64,000 nucleotides of DNA from positions 620,001 to 684,000 of the forward strand of contig NZ_AP019777.1 of the NCBI RefSeq assembly GCF_019669905.1, written 5' to 3'. Below, in pieces: positions 36,468 to 45,621 of the stretch. The translations under genes were made by a program, and so were the position numbers. Origin of the DNA: Methylomonas koyamae. Lineage in GTDB: Bacteria > Pseudomonadota > Gammaproteobacteria > Methylococcales > Methylomonadaceae. Within the stretch, counting starts at the first letter, position 1. The number at the start of each line of letters is the position of its first letter. The notes beneath the pieces were generated by a model. That model was not told where the DNA came from, ran no database searches, and saw only the letters and a program-made list of their open reading frames with translations.

Positions 36468-36803
36468 AATTATCCTTTATTAGAAAATGTTGCAGTTTTA
36501 TCAGAAAAAAATCTAATTGTGGCTGGCTCTTAATACAAAGACAACTCAATTCGTTGACATATTGATATCGTCCATAATCGAATGTTTTAAATTAGGGCCG
36601 AAAGATGTGCTGAACAGCGTGAAACTCATCGTTCGCGATTGGTGCGGTTAGTAACTCACCATAGCCAACGCCTGCTTTTGGATGGGCATTTGCCATTTAC
36701 ACTTTTGTTCCGTCTGACTGCTCTTGGCCGTTAGCCGCCTTATTATAAGCCTTTAACCAATAAACGAGCCATATAAATAGCTATTTTCAAGGACGAAAAT
36801 AGC
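36468..36803. other. Gene-poor gap between the ATPase and zinc-ribbon genes
   Basis: It holds the leader of the ATPase gene on the minus strand and, at 36592-36696 (minus), an open frame of 34 codons (MANAHPKAGVGYGELLTAPI, ending in HAVQHIFRP) that may be a remnant of a larger gene. An ATAAATAG (36773-36780) runs into the hairpin at 36780. No other gene is convincing. Confidence 0.4.
36780..36803 (+). promoter_or_regulatory. Hairpin with AAGGAC loop ending at a start codon
   Basis: GCTATTTTC and GAAAATAGC form a perfect 9-bp stem around AAGGAC. The stem's last base directly precedes the ATG at 36804, so the loop holds the only plausible ribosome site. This is the strongest member of the GGA-loop series. 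Confidence 0.6.
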
Positions 36804-36878
36804 ATGGCTATCAAATCAACTTACACATCATCAAGACGTGCATCCACATCTAGGTTCTCAGCTAAGGTGGACGCATGA
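36804..36878 (+). CDS. Tiny basic prophage peptide (24 aa), possible leader
   Basis: MAIKSTYTSSRRASTSRFSA, then KVDA and TGA, which overlaps the next ATG (ATGA). It begins immediately after the AAGGAC hairpin. It could be a real basic peptide or a leader that couples hairpin state to translation of the zinc-ribbon gene. Confidence 0.4.
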   Translation: MAIKSTYTSSRRASTSRFSAKVDA

Positions 36879-37138
36879 TTTACGAATACAAATGTCACGC
36901 GTGCGGCCACGTTCAGGAAGAGCTGCACAAGCACACTGAGCTCAACACGTTTCAATTCAAATGCGATGCCTGCGGTTTTGGAGCTGGCGAGCGTTTAATC
37001 TCGGCACCAAGGCTTGTTAGCGTTGGTAGCGTCGATAGCAACGTTTTCTTAGGTGGGAACCTCACTAAGTTTGACACGTTGAACGGCAAGCCAAAGCGTC
37101 AGCAAAAGATTTATTCAAAGCTGCCGAAAGCCGCATAA
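36875..37138 (+). CDS. FmdB-type zinc-ribbon protein
   Basis: 87 residues opening MIYEYKCHACGHVQEELHKH with a second pair at CDACGFG, the four-cysteine ribbon of the FmdB-like family. The basic tail is KPKRQQKIYSKLPKAA. Such small ribbons are frequent in phages and probably bind nucleic acid or protein. The family name does not link it to the formylmethanofuran genes elsewhere in the window. Confidence 0.75.
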   Translation: MIYEYKCHACGHVQEELHKHTELNTFQFKCDACGFGAGERLISAPRLVSVGSVDSNVFLGGNLTKFDTLNGKPKRQQKIYSKLPKAA

Positions 37139-37157
37139 CACATAAGGACATACTCAA

Positions 37158-37325
37158 ATGATCAAAGAATGGATACAAAGCCGGTTCGGCGAGAAAACCA
37201 CTTGGTTTGCTTTGCTTGCGGTTATTACGTCATTTTCAGCTCTCGATCTAACGGACGAGCAAAAGCTAGCAATCGCAACTTTTGGTTCGATCTTGGTTGT
37301 CGCGCCAGAAAGGAGAGCCAAATGA
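37158..37325 (+). CDS. Small membrane protein, holin-like (55 aa)
   Basis: Opens MIKEWIQSRFGEKTTWFALL with hydrophobic segments around 14-29 and 38-49 and a basic end (PERRAK). ATAAGGACATACTCAA precedes the ATG. Size, position at the end of the late region and topology fit a pinholin or holin; not proven. It overlaps the next ATG by ATGA. Confidence 0.55.
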   Translation: MIKEWIQSRFGEKTTWFALLAVITSFSALDLTDEQKLAIATFGSILVVAPERRAK

Positions 37326-37573
37326 AAGTAGGAACTTTTATAAAGCAATCAGCGATTACTACCCTCGCAACCATGTTGGCTGATGGCGGAACATTTACGC
37401 GGATTAAAAATGTCGTTGCTGCCGTTGATGATACCGACAAAACCGGGCCAGAAAAGAAAGCAATTGTGCTGGACGCGTTGAGCGATTTGGCCGGTAAGCT
37501 CGCGGCTTGGTTGCTGAACACGCTCATTGAATTAGCGGTTGCATGGTTAAGAACTCAAGCGGGGACCAAATGA
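37322..37573 (+). CDS. Late prophage protein, function unknown (83 aa)
   Basis: Start MKVGTFIKQSAITTLATMLA in the ATGA overlap; an upstream in-frame start would duplicate the holin-like gene. A central polar part (DDTDKTGPEKKAI) and an amphipathic-to-hydrophobic C-terminal helix (LAAWLLNTLIELAVAWL) suggest membrane association. It probably belongs to a lysis or virion accessory group. Confidence 0.55.
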   Translation: MKVGTFIKQSAITTLATMLADGGTFTRIKNVVAAVDDTDKTGPEKKAIVLDALSDLAGKLAAWLLNTLIELAVAWLRTQAGTK

Positions 37574-37584
37574 CAGGAGCTAAC

Positions 37585-37866
37585 ATGGATAGACGGCAAG
37601 AGCATTGGGGCTTTAACAAAAAAATCGACGTTGCAGTGGTTTTAGGCATGATGCTGCAATGTGGTGTTGGCGTTTGGTGGGTGTCCGCTTTGAATAGTCG
37701 AGTAAGTGAGCTTGAACACAGTGCGGATAAGTCGCAGCTTGTGGTTGCTCAGGGAGGCAGCGAAACAACGCAGCTAAAGGAGCGGGTGCTGAAGCTGGAG
37801 ATTAATTTAGCTAACATCAATACAAAGTTAGATGAAATCAAAGACTTAATCGCCAAGAAACGATAA
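37585..37866 (+). CDS. Single-pass coiled-coil membrane protein, spanin-like position (93 aa)
   Basis: MDRRQEHWGFNKKIDVAVVL, one membrane helix (VAVVLGMMLQCGVGVWWVSAL) and a C-terminal coiled coil (LKERVLKLEINLANINTKLDEIKDLI). This topology resembles an i-spanin or DUF2730-type protein. ACAGGAGCTAAC precedes the ATG at 37585; the frame opens earlier but without a site. Last gene of the prophage. No endolysin gene was recognised beside it. Confidence 0.55.
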   Translation: MDRRQEHWGFNKKIDVAVVLGMMLQCGVGVWWVSALNSRVSELEHSADKSQLVVAQGGSETTQLKERVLKLEINLANINTKLDEIKDLIAKKR

Positions 37867-37969
37867 GTTATACCCTTAATAGAAGATTGATAGTCGTTCT
37901 AGAAAGGGTATAAGCCAAAATTTTCCAGCTTTTTTAAGGGTGTATAAATTTCCCGAAAAGTATTCTATG
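37867..37969. repeat. Right-end integrase arm region
   Basis: GTTATACCC (37867-37875), GGGTATAAG (37906-37914) and GGGTGTATAAA (37938-37948) repeat the left-arm motif. AATAGAAGAT (37879-37888) and AAGTATTCTATG (37958-37969) are inverted copies of left-end sequences at 3800-3809 and 3781-3792. Fits the long arm of a phage attachment site. Confidence 0.45.
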
Positions 37970-38007
37970 TTATTGATGTTAAAAGGTTTAGTCTAACAAT
38001 TTAGTTC

Positions 38008-38017
38008 AAGCATAGAA
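38008..38017. repeat. Putative attR core (AAGCATAGAA)
   Basis: Direct copy of 3778-3787, 40 bases before the coaBC start. See the left core for reservations. Confidence 0.45.
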
Positions 38018-38057
38018 GAATCCAACCGACTTTGCCATAATTCCCCAATTAGCCATT

Positions 38058-39278
38058 TTGGGGCGTGTTATTAACAAGCGAATTTTACTGGGGGTTTGCG
38101 GTGGTATCGCAGCTTATAAAGCGGCGGAATTGCTGCGCTTGTTGCGCAAGCAAGGCTGCGAGGTCCGGGTGGTGATGACCGCCGCCGCTACCCGGTTCCT
38201 GGCGCCGCTGACTTTCCAGGCCCTGAGCGGACACGGCGTCCACAGCGAATTGCTCGATCCGGACCAGGAGCAGGCGATGAGCCATATCCATCTGGCGCGC
38301 TGGGCCGACCTGCTACTCATCGCGCCGGCGACCGCCGACATGCTGGCGAAAATGGCGCACGGATTGGCCGACGATTTGTTGTCGACGGTGTATTTGGCCG
38401 CCGAATGCCCGGTTTACGTCGCGCCGGCCATGAATCAGGCGATGTGGGCCAAACCGGTAACCCAGGCCAATATCGCCCGTTTGCAGCAACACGGTGTGGT
38501 GACCATCGGGCCGGCCGCCGGCGAGCAGGCTTGTGGCGAGCAGGGGTTTGGGCGCATGGTCGAACCGGCCGAAATTGTCGAAAGCGTATTGGCCGATTCC
38601 GCAGGCAACTATCTTGCCGGCTTGAAACTGGTGGTCAGCGCCGGCCCGACCCGCGAGCCGCTGGATCCGGTGCGATTTATCAGTAACCGCAGTTCCGGCA
38701 AGATGGGTTACGCGCTGGCCCGTGCCGCGGTCGCCGCCGGCGCCGATGTGACTTTAGTCAGCGGCCCGGTACAGTTGCCGGCGCCGACCGGTGCCGAATT
38801 GGTCGAGGTCGAAACCGCATTGCAGATGCACGAGGCTGTACTGAAAGCTTGCCGCAATGCCGACGTTTATATCGGTGCCGCGGCGGTTGCAGACTACCGG
38901 GCCAAGCAGATCGCCGCGCATAAGCTGAAAAAAGCCGAAACCGGCGCCGATGTGATTCAGTTGGAAAAGAATCCGGACATCGTCGCCGATGTTGCCGCGC
39001 TGCAACCCAAGCCCTGGGTAGTGGGTTTTGCCGCCGAAACCGAAGATCTGGAAAACTACGCGCTGGGCAAGCTGCGCAGTAAAAATCTGGACATGATTGC
39101 CGCTAACTGGGTGGGCCGGGCCGAAGGCGGCTTCGATTCCGAGCGCAACGCCTTGCAGGTGTTTTGGCGGGACGGCCGCAAGGCGCTGGAGATGGCCGAC
39201 AAAACCAGTCTGGCCGTGCAGTTGTTGCAATTGATTGCCGAGAGAATGCATGAGAAAAATCCAACTAAAAATCCTTGA
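38058..39278 (+). CDS. coaBC: Bifunctional phosphopantothenoylcysteine decarboxylase / phosphopantothenate-cysteine ligase
   Basis: Two steps of coenzyme A synthesis. The N-terminal CoaC flavoprotein half holds [39 protein letters not shown] and PAMNQAMW; the C-terminal CoaB half holds [28 protein letters not shown] and [12 protein letters not shown]. 406 residues. The frame opens on TTG with no clear ribosome site, and there is no in-frame ATG near it; the native 5' leader abuts the prophage end. First gene of coaBC-dut-algC-argB, the order known from Pseudomonas. Confidence 0.95.
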   Translation: MGRVINKRILLGVCGGIAAYKAAELLRLLRKQGCEVRVVMTAAATRFLAPLTFQALSGHGVHSELLDPDQEQAMSHIHLARWADLLLIAPATADMLAKMAHGLADDLLSTVYLAAECPVYVAPAMNQAMWAKPVTQANIARLQQHGVVTIGPAAGEQACGEQGFGRMVEPAEIVESVLADSAGNYLAGLKLVVSAGPTREPLDPVRFISNRSSGKMGYALARAAVAAGADVTLVSGPVQLPAPTGAELVEVETALQMHEAVLKACRNADVYIGAAAVADYRAKQIAAHKLKKAETGADVIQLEKNPDIVADVAALQPKPWVVGFAAETEDLENYALGKLRSKNLDMIAANWVGRAEGGFDSERNALQVFWRDGRKALEMADKTSLAVQLLQLIAERMHEKNPTKNP

Positions 39279-39705
39279 TCCGCGTTTGGGCGAACAGATC
39301 GCATTGCCGGCTTACGCCACGCCGGGTTCGGCCGGATTGGATTTGCGCGCCTGTCTGGAGCAGGCGATAACGCTGCAACCCGGCGAGACCGCGCTGATTC
39401 CGACCGGTCTGGCGATCCATATCGACGATCCGCATTTGGCTGCGGTGTTGTTGCCGCGCTCCGGCTTGGGTCATAAACACGGCATCGTGTTGGGTAATCT
39501 GGTCGGCTTGATCGATTCGGATTACCAGGGGCAAGTGTTCGTGTCCTGCTGGAATCGCGGGGCCGAGCCGTTTACCGTCGAAGTGGGCGAACGTATCGCC
39601 CAAATGGTGTTCGTGCCGGTCGCGCAAGTGGATTTCGAATGCGTGACCGAATTCGATGCCAGCCATCGCGGCAGCGGCGGCTTCGGCCACAGCGGCCGGC
39701 ATTAA
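39250..39705 (+). CDS. dut: dUTP diphosphatase
   Basis: Hydrolyses dUTP to dUMP, keeping uracil out of DNA and feeding dTMP synthesis. 151 residues from ATG at 39250 ([20 protein letters not shown]), overlapping the end of coaBC. Five dUTPase motifs are seen: [39 protein letters not shown] and the C-terminal GSGGFGHSG arm. Normal length for the trimeric enzyme. Confidence 0.96.
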   Translation: MRKIQLKILDPRLGEQIALPAYATPGSAGLDLRACLEQAITLQPGETALIPTGLAIHIDDPHLAAVLLPRSGLGHKHGIVLGNLVGLIDSDYQGQVFVSCWNRGAEPFTVEVGERIAQMVFVPVAQVDFECVTEFDASHRGSGGFGHSGRH

Positions 39706-39717
39706 TCGAGGCAGTCC

Positions 39718-42222
39718 ATGGGGCGTATTTTCAGCATCATCGCCGGCGTTGCCGTTTTTATGGTCTTATTGGCCGGCGGTGGCGCGTATTGGTTTTCGGC
39801 GGCTAAAGTCGCCGACACCCAGCAAGCCAGCGTTACGGCCGTGGCGAACGGCATGGCCGTCAGTTTGGCTAGCCAAATCGACACGCTACAGCACGTGGTA
39901 GACGGTTTGGCGCAAGCGCCTGACGTGGTCGCCGCATTGAGTTCGGAGAATCAGGATGCCGCGGTGCGCAACGCCGTGGCGGCAAGGTTGCAACAGGTGA
40001 TTCCGAATGCGCTGAAAGTGCGTTTGTTGCCGGCCAACGTCAGCGAGCCCGATTTGGCCCAGGCGCCGAATATGGGGTTCGCTGATTTGGAAATGGTTAG
40101 GGCGACGCTTGCCGCCAATCAAAAGCCGTCGGTGCAAGGCGAGGGCGAACACCGCCACTTGGCGATCACCAGCCTGGTCAGCAAAAATCAGCAGCCGATC
40201 GGCGTCATTTTGGTCAGTTTGAAGCCTGATGCGTTGCAACTGTTAATAGGTAAGACCAATTTCAACGGCGGTTTCGTCGAGGTCCGGCAAGAGACCGCCG
40301 TGTTGGCCAGTGCCGGCAATCCGGCGGCCAAACTCGATGATCCGCAATCCATGCCGCTGATCAATAGCCGCTGGCAACTGGATTTGTGGATAGGCGAGGC
40401 TACCGAACTGGCCGATGTCGTGCTGTTTTTATGCATCATTCTGATTCCGGCGCTGTTGGTAAGCCTGGCGTTTTTTATCGGTTACCGAAAATTGGCCGAT
40501 TACTTGCGGCACGACCAGAGCAGTATCCTGAAAGCGGCCAAGGATATGATGACCGGCAAAAGCGCCGGACATTATCCGGTGCAATTGGACGAAATGCGCC
40601 CCATCGTCTCGACGCTGGCCCAATTCAAACGCATCCTGGAACACGAGAAGCAGCCCGAGAAAGCGGTCGAAGTCGACGAAGATTTCGATTTTTTCGAAGA
40701 GTCGTTCGATATGGATTTCGTCGAACCTTCCCAGGCTCCAGCGGCGCCGGCCCAGTACGCCAGCGTTCCGGTGGCGTTGGCTTCGGCGCCGGTCAATTTG
40801 CCGGCGGCGGAGCCGGCGCCGGCCGCAGCTCCGGCCAAACCCGCGGCCAAGACCATCGATATTTTTAAAGCCTACGATATTCGCGGCGTGGTCGGGCGCG
40901 ACCTGACGCCGGAAACGGTGCGGGCGATCGGCGTGGTGTTCGCAAACGAAGCGCGGCAACAGCAGGTCAAGATCGTAGTGTTGGGGCGCGACGGCCGGCT
41001 GTCCAGCCCAGAATTGGCCGATGCGTTGGCCCAGGGCCTGACTGCCGGCGGTTGCGACGTATTGGATATCGGGCTGGTGCCCACGCCGCTGCTGTATTTT
41101 GTAGCCCACCACAGCGAAGGGCGGAGCGGCTTAATGGTTACCGGTAGCCATAACCCGAAAGAGTACAACGGCCTCAAGCTGGTGTTGAACGGCGAGACGC
41201 TGGCCGGCGAAAAATTGCAGCAGTTGAAAAAGCGTCTGGAAGCCGGCGATTACAGCCAGACCGAACCGGGCTCGATTCAGCGCAACAGCCTGTTCAGCAA
41301 CGAATATATCGGCATGATCACCGAAGATTTGCATTTGGTGCGGCCGATGAAAGTCGTGGTCGATTGCGGCAATGGCGCGGCGGGGCGTTTGGCGCCGATG
41401 TTGTTGAAAACCCTGGGCTGCGAAGTGGTCGAGCTGTTTTGCGAGATCGACGGTAACTTTCCCAACCACCACCCCGATCCGAGCCAACCGGAAAACCTGG
41501 CCGATTTGGTTTCGGCCGTCAAGCATTACGCCGCCGATATCGGCTTGGCTTTCGACGGCGACGGCGACCGTCTGGGCGTCGTGGACTCGACCGGCAAAAT
41601 CATCTGGCCGGACCGGCAAATGATGTTATTCGCCCGCGACGTGCTGACCCATAAACCCGGCTCGGAGATTATTTACGACGTTAAGTGTTCGCGGCATTTG
41701 CACGACCAGATCGTCAAGCGCGGCGGCCGGCCGTTAATGTGGAAAAGCGGGCATTCGCTGATGAAGGCCAAGGTGAAAGAAACCTCGGCAGCGCTGGCCG
41801 GCGAAATGAGCGGGCATATCTTTTTCAACGACCGCTGGTTCGGCTTCGACGATGCGCTGTATGCCGGCGCCCGGTTGATCGAAATTCTGTCCAACGATAT
41901 GCGCGGCAGCGGCGACGTGTTTGCCGACCTGCCGGACAGTATCAATACGCCGGAACTGCACGTTGCGCTTGCGGAAGGGGAGGGTCCCGGTTTCATGGAG
42001 CGCTTGTCCGCGCTGGCCGAGTTTAAAGACGGCAAGATCAATAATATCGACGGCATGCGCGTCGAATTTGCCGACGGCTGGGGTTTGGTACGGGCTTCCA
42101 ATACTACGCCGGTGCTGACCGTCCGTTTCGAAGCGGATAGCCAGGACGCCATGCAGCGGATCCAGGCCCGCTTCAGGCAATTGCTGCTGCAAGTCAACCC
42201 CGAACTTCATTTGCCATTTTAA
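39718..42222 (+). CDS. algC: Phosphomannomutase/phosphoglucomutase with N-terminal membrane sensor-like extension
   Basis: Interconverts mannose or glucose 6- and 1-phosphates for exopolysaccharide and LPS sugars. The catalytic part (about 380-834) has TGSHNP with the phosphoserine, DGDGDRLG as the metal loop, and the sugar loop GEMSGHIFFND. About 380 residues precede it: a membrane helix (1-24), a periplasmic domain of about 200 residues, a second helix (near 230-256), an acidic stretch and an alanine/proline linker. Long AlgC forms with such an extension occur in Pseudomonas. The extension's role is unknown. Confidence 0.92.
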   Translation: MGRIFSIIAGVAVFMVLLAGGGAYWFSAAKVADTQQASVTAVANGMAVSLASQIDTLQHVVDGLAQAPDVVAALSSENQDAAVRNAVAARLQQVIPNALKVRLLPANVSEPDLAQAPNMGFADLEMVRATLAANQKPSVQGEGEHRHLAITSLVSKNQQPIGVILVSLKPDALQLLIGKTNFNGGFVEVRQETAVLASAGNPAAKLDDPQSMPLINSRWQLDLWIGEATELADVVLFLCIILIPALLVSLAFFIGYRKLADYLRHDQSSILKAAKDMMTGKSAGHYPVQLDEMRPIVSTLAQFKRILEHEKQPEKAVEVDEDFDFFEESFDMDFVEPSQAPAAPAQYASVPVALASAPVNLPAAEPAPAAAPAKPAAKTIDIFKAYDIRGVVGRDLTPETVRAIGVVFANEARQQQVKIVVLGRDGRLSSPELADALAQGLTAGGCDVLDIGLVPTPLLYFVAHHSEGRSGLMVTGSHNPKEYNGLKLVLNGETLAGEKLQQLKKRLEAGDYSQTEPGSIQRNSLFSNEYIGMITEDLHLVRPMKVVVDCGNGAAGRLAPMLLKTLGCEVVELFCEIDGNFPNHHPDPSQPENLADLVSAVKHYAADIGLAFDGDGDRLGVVDSTGKIIWPDRQMMLFARDVLTHKPGSEIIYDVKCSRHLHDQIVKRGGRPLMWKSGHSLMKAKVKETSAALAGEMSGHIFFNDRWFGFDDALYAGARLIEILSNDMRGSGDVFADLPDSINTPELHVALAEGEGPGFMERLSALAEFKDGKINNIDGMRVEFADGWGLVRASNTTPVLTVRFEADSQDAMQRIQARFRQLLLQVNPELHLPF

Positions 42223-44118
<1,896 letters not shown>

Positions 44119-44133
44119 GTCGCGGCTGTCCGG

Positions 44134-44709
44134 CTAGCCCAAAATCGTGGCTAACTGATGCAGCGGTGGCAACACCATCATTTTCGCCAGTTGCAACAAA
44201 ACCAGTGCAGCCAGCGGCGACAAGTCGATCCCGCCCAGGTCGGGCAATACTCTGCGGCAGACGTTCAACAGCGGTTCGGTCAAGCTATACAGGATAGAAG
44301 AGGCGCTGCCGTAATTGCCGGGAGCGAACCAGCTCAGGATCGCGGCGGCGAAAATCGCATAGACGAAGATGTCCAGCAGCATTTTTATCAGATCGGTAAA
44401 CGACAGTAGCAGCAGCGCGACCACGCTGATCGATAGGCCTTTGAGCGCCAGAATCGAAAAATTGGCGACCATTTGCAGCGCCAACGCCAGAACCAGCGAG
44501 GAGCTGTCGATGCGGCCGATTGCCGGGATAAAGCGGCGCATGATCCGTAGCGGCGGATGGGTGATTTTGACTAGAAACTGCGAAATCGGATTGTAAAAAT
44601 CGGCTTGAGTCCATTGCAGCAGAAAGCGCAAGGCAACCGCTAGGATATACAGCGAGAACAGCGTGTCGATCAAAAATACCAAGGGATCGGTCATATAGTT
44701 ACTGCCCAT
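44134..44709 (-). CDS. YggT family membrane protein
   Basis: 191 residues with two YggT repeats, each carrying membrane helices (LIDTLFSLYILAVALRFLLQW and LLLSFTDLIKMLLDIFVYAIFAAAILSW) and the family's proline-rich motif after each (PPLRIMRRFIPAIG, PLLNVCRRVLPDLGGIDLSP). The start shares a base with the proC stop (TGATG); an internal ATG at 44694 is possible. proC-yggT pairing is common in proteobacteria. Confidence 0.9.
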   Translation of the reverse strand: MGSNYMTDPLVFLIDTLFSLYILAVALRFLLQWTQADFYNPISQFLVKITHPPLRIMRRFIPAIGRIDSSSLVLALALQMVANFSILALKGLSISVVALLLLSFTDLIKMLLDIFVYAIFAAAILSWFAPGNYGSASSILYSLTEPLLNVCRRVLPDLGGIDLSPLAALVLLQLAKMMVLPPLHQLATILG

Positions 44710-45536
44710 CAGTCGGCTCCGAGTTGTTTAGACATTTCAATCGAGCGATCCCTGGCGGCATGCAGCGCCTTAGCTACCAAATCTACGAAGCCGTGTTGCA
44801 GGAAAGTTTCGACGGCTTGTTGCGTCGTGCCGCCCGGCGATGTCACCCGCGCCCTGAGTTGTGCCGGAGACTCGGCGGATTCCAGGGCGATCTTCGCTGC
44901 GCCCAGCGCCGTTTGTTGAATCAATAACCGTGCCGAATGTTCGTCCAGACCCAACTCCAGGGCGGCGCGCTCCATTGCTTCCATTAGTAGGAAAAAATAA
45001 GCCGGGCCGCTGCCGGATACTGCCGTAACTGCGTCGAGTTGGGCTTCGTCGCCGAACCATAATGTCAGGCCGACGGCGCGCAGAATGTTCTCCGCCAGGT
45101 CTTTCTGTTCGTCGTTGACTTGCGGATTGGCGTGCAATGCCGTAGCACCGGTTTGCACCAGGGCCGGAGTGTTGGGCATGCAGCGGACGATAGCGGTGTT
45201 TGCGCCCAGCCATAGCGCCAGACTCTGTTGGCTGATGCCGGCGGCGATCGACACCACGAGCACGTTTTTCTGTTTCAGTTGCGGTGCGATTTGCAGGCAG
45301 ACGTCACGCAAGGTTTGCGGTTTGACAGCCAGCACCACTACGTCGGCTTCGTTGACGATGTTTGCGTTATCGGCGGCAATGTTGACGTGCAGTTGATCGG
45401 CGTGGGCTTGCAAGGTTTCGGGAACGGCGTCGGATACCCAAATTTGCTGGGGCGAGTGGCCGCTGGCTATCAGGCCGCGCATCAAGCTGGTTGCCATGTT
45501 GCCGCCGCCGATAAAGCCGATTGTTTTTGTGTTCAT
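44709..45536 (-). CDS. proC: Pyrroline-5-carboxylate reductase
   Basis: Last step of proline synthesis, reducing pyrroline-5-carboxylate with NAD(P)H. 275 residues: Rossmann motif IGFIGGGNMATSLMRGL at the start, VVLAVKPQTL, VRCMPNTPALV and the signature PAYFFLLMEAMERAALELGL with RARVTSPGGTTQQAV. Complete and followed directly by yggT. Confidence 0.96.
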   Translation of the reverse strand: MNTKTIGFIGGGNMATSLMRGLIASGHSPQQIWVSDAVPETLQAHADQLHVNIAADNANIVNEADVVVLAVKPQTLRDVCLQIAPQLKQKNVLVVSIAAGISQQSLALWLGANTAIVRCMPNTPALVQTGATALHANPQVNDEQKDLAENILRAVGLTLWFGDEAQLDAVTAVSGSGPAYFFLLMEAMERAALELGLDEHSARLLIQQTALGAAKIALESAESPAQLRARVTSPGGTTQQAVETFLQHGFVDLVAKALHAARDRSIEMSKQLGAD

Positions 45537-45621
45537 AGCGTACTGAAAAATAAATTGAATCGTGATGGAAACCGCTGTTGGCAGCGCATTCTACATGACA
45601 ATGGTGGCGGCGCATCAAATC

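Larger units (their letters stand above)
3778..38017. mobile_element. Degraded T7-type (podoviral) prophage between radC and coaBC
   Basis: The block starts just upstream of radC with a tyrosine integrase and ends just before coaBC. It carries a portal remnant, scaffold, capsid, tail tubular A and B, gp13/14/15/16-like internal virion genes, terminase and a gp17-like tail fibre. It is AT-richer than the flanks. The proposed ends are a 10-bp direct repeat (AAGCATAGAA) at 3778 and 38008. Removing the block leaves a radC-coaBC spacer of about 70 bases, the arrangement expected from other gammaproteobacteria. Four IS insertions and a large deletion make it defective. The exact ends are inferred. 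Confidence 0.9.

Noticed and set aside
36875..37138. Functional link between the FmdB-type zinc ribbon and the formylmethanofuran genes
   Set aside because: The family name comes from a formamidase regulator. The protein is phage-encoded and unrelated to FwdB/FhcB.
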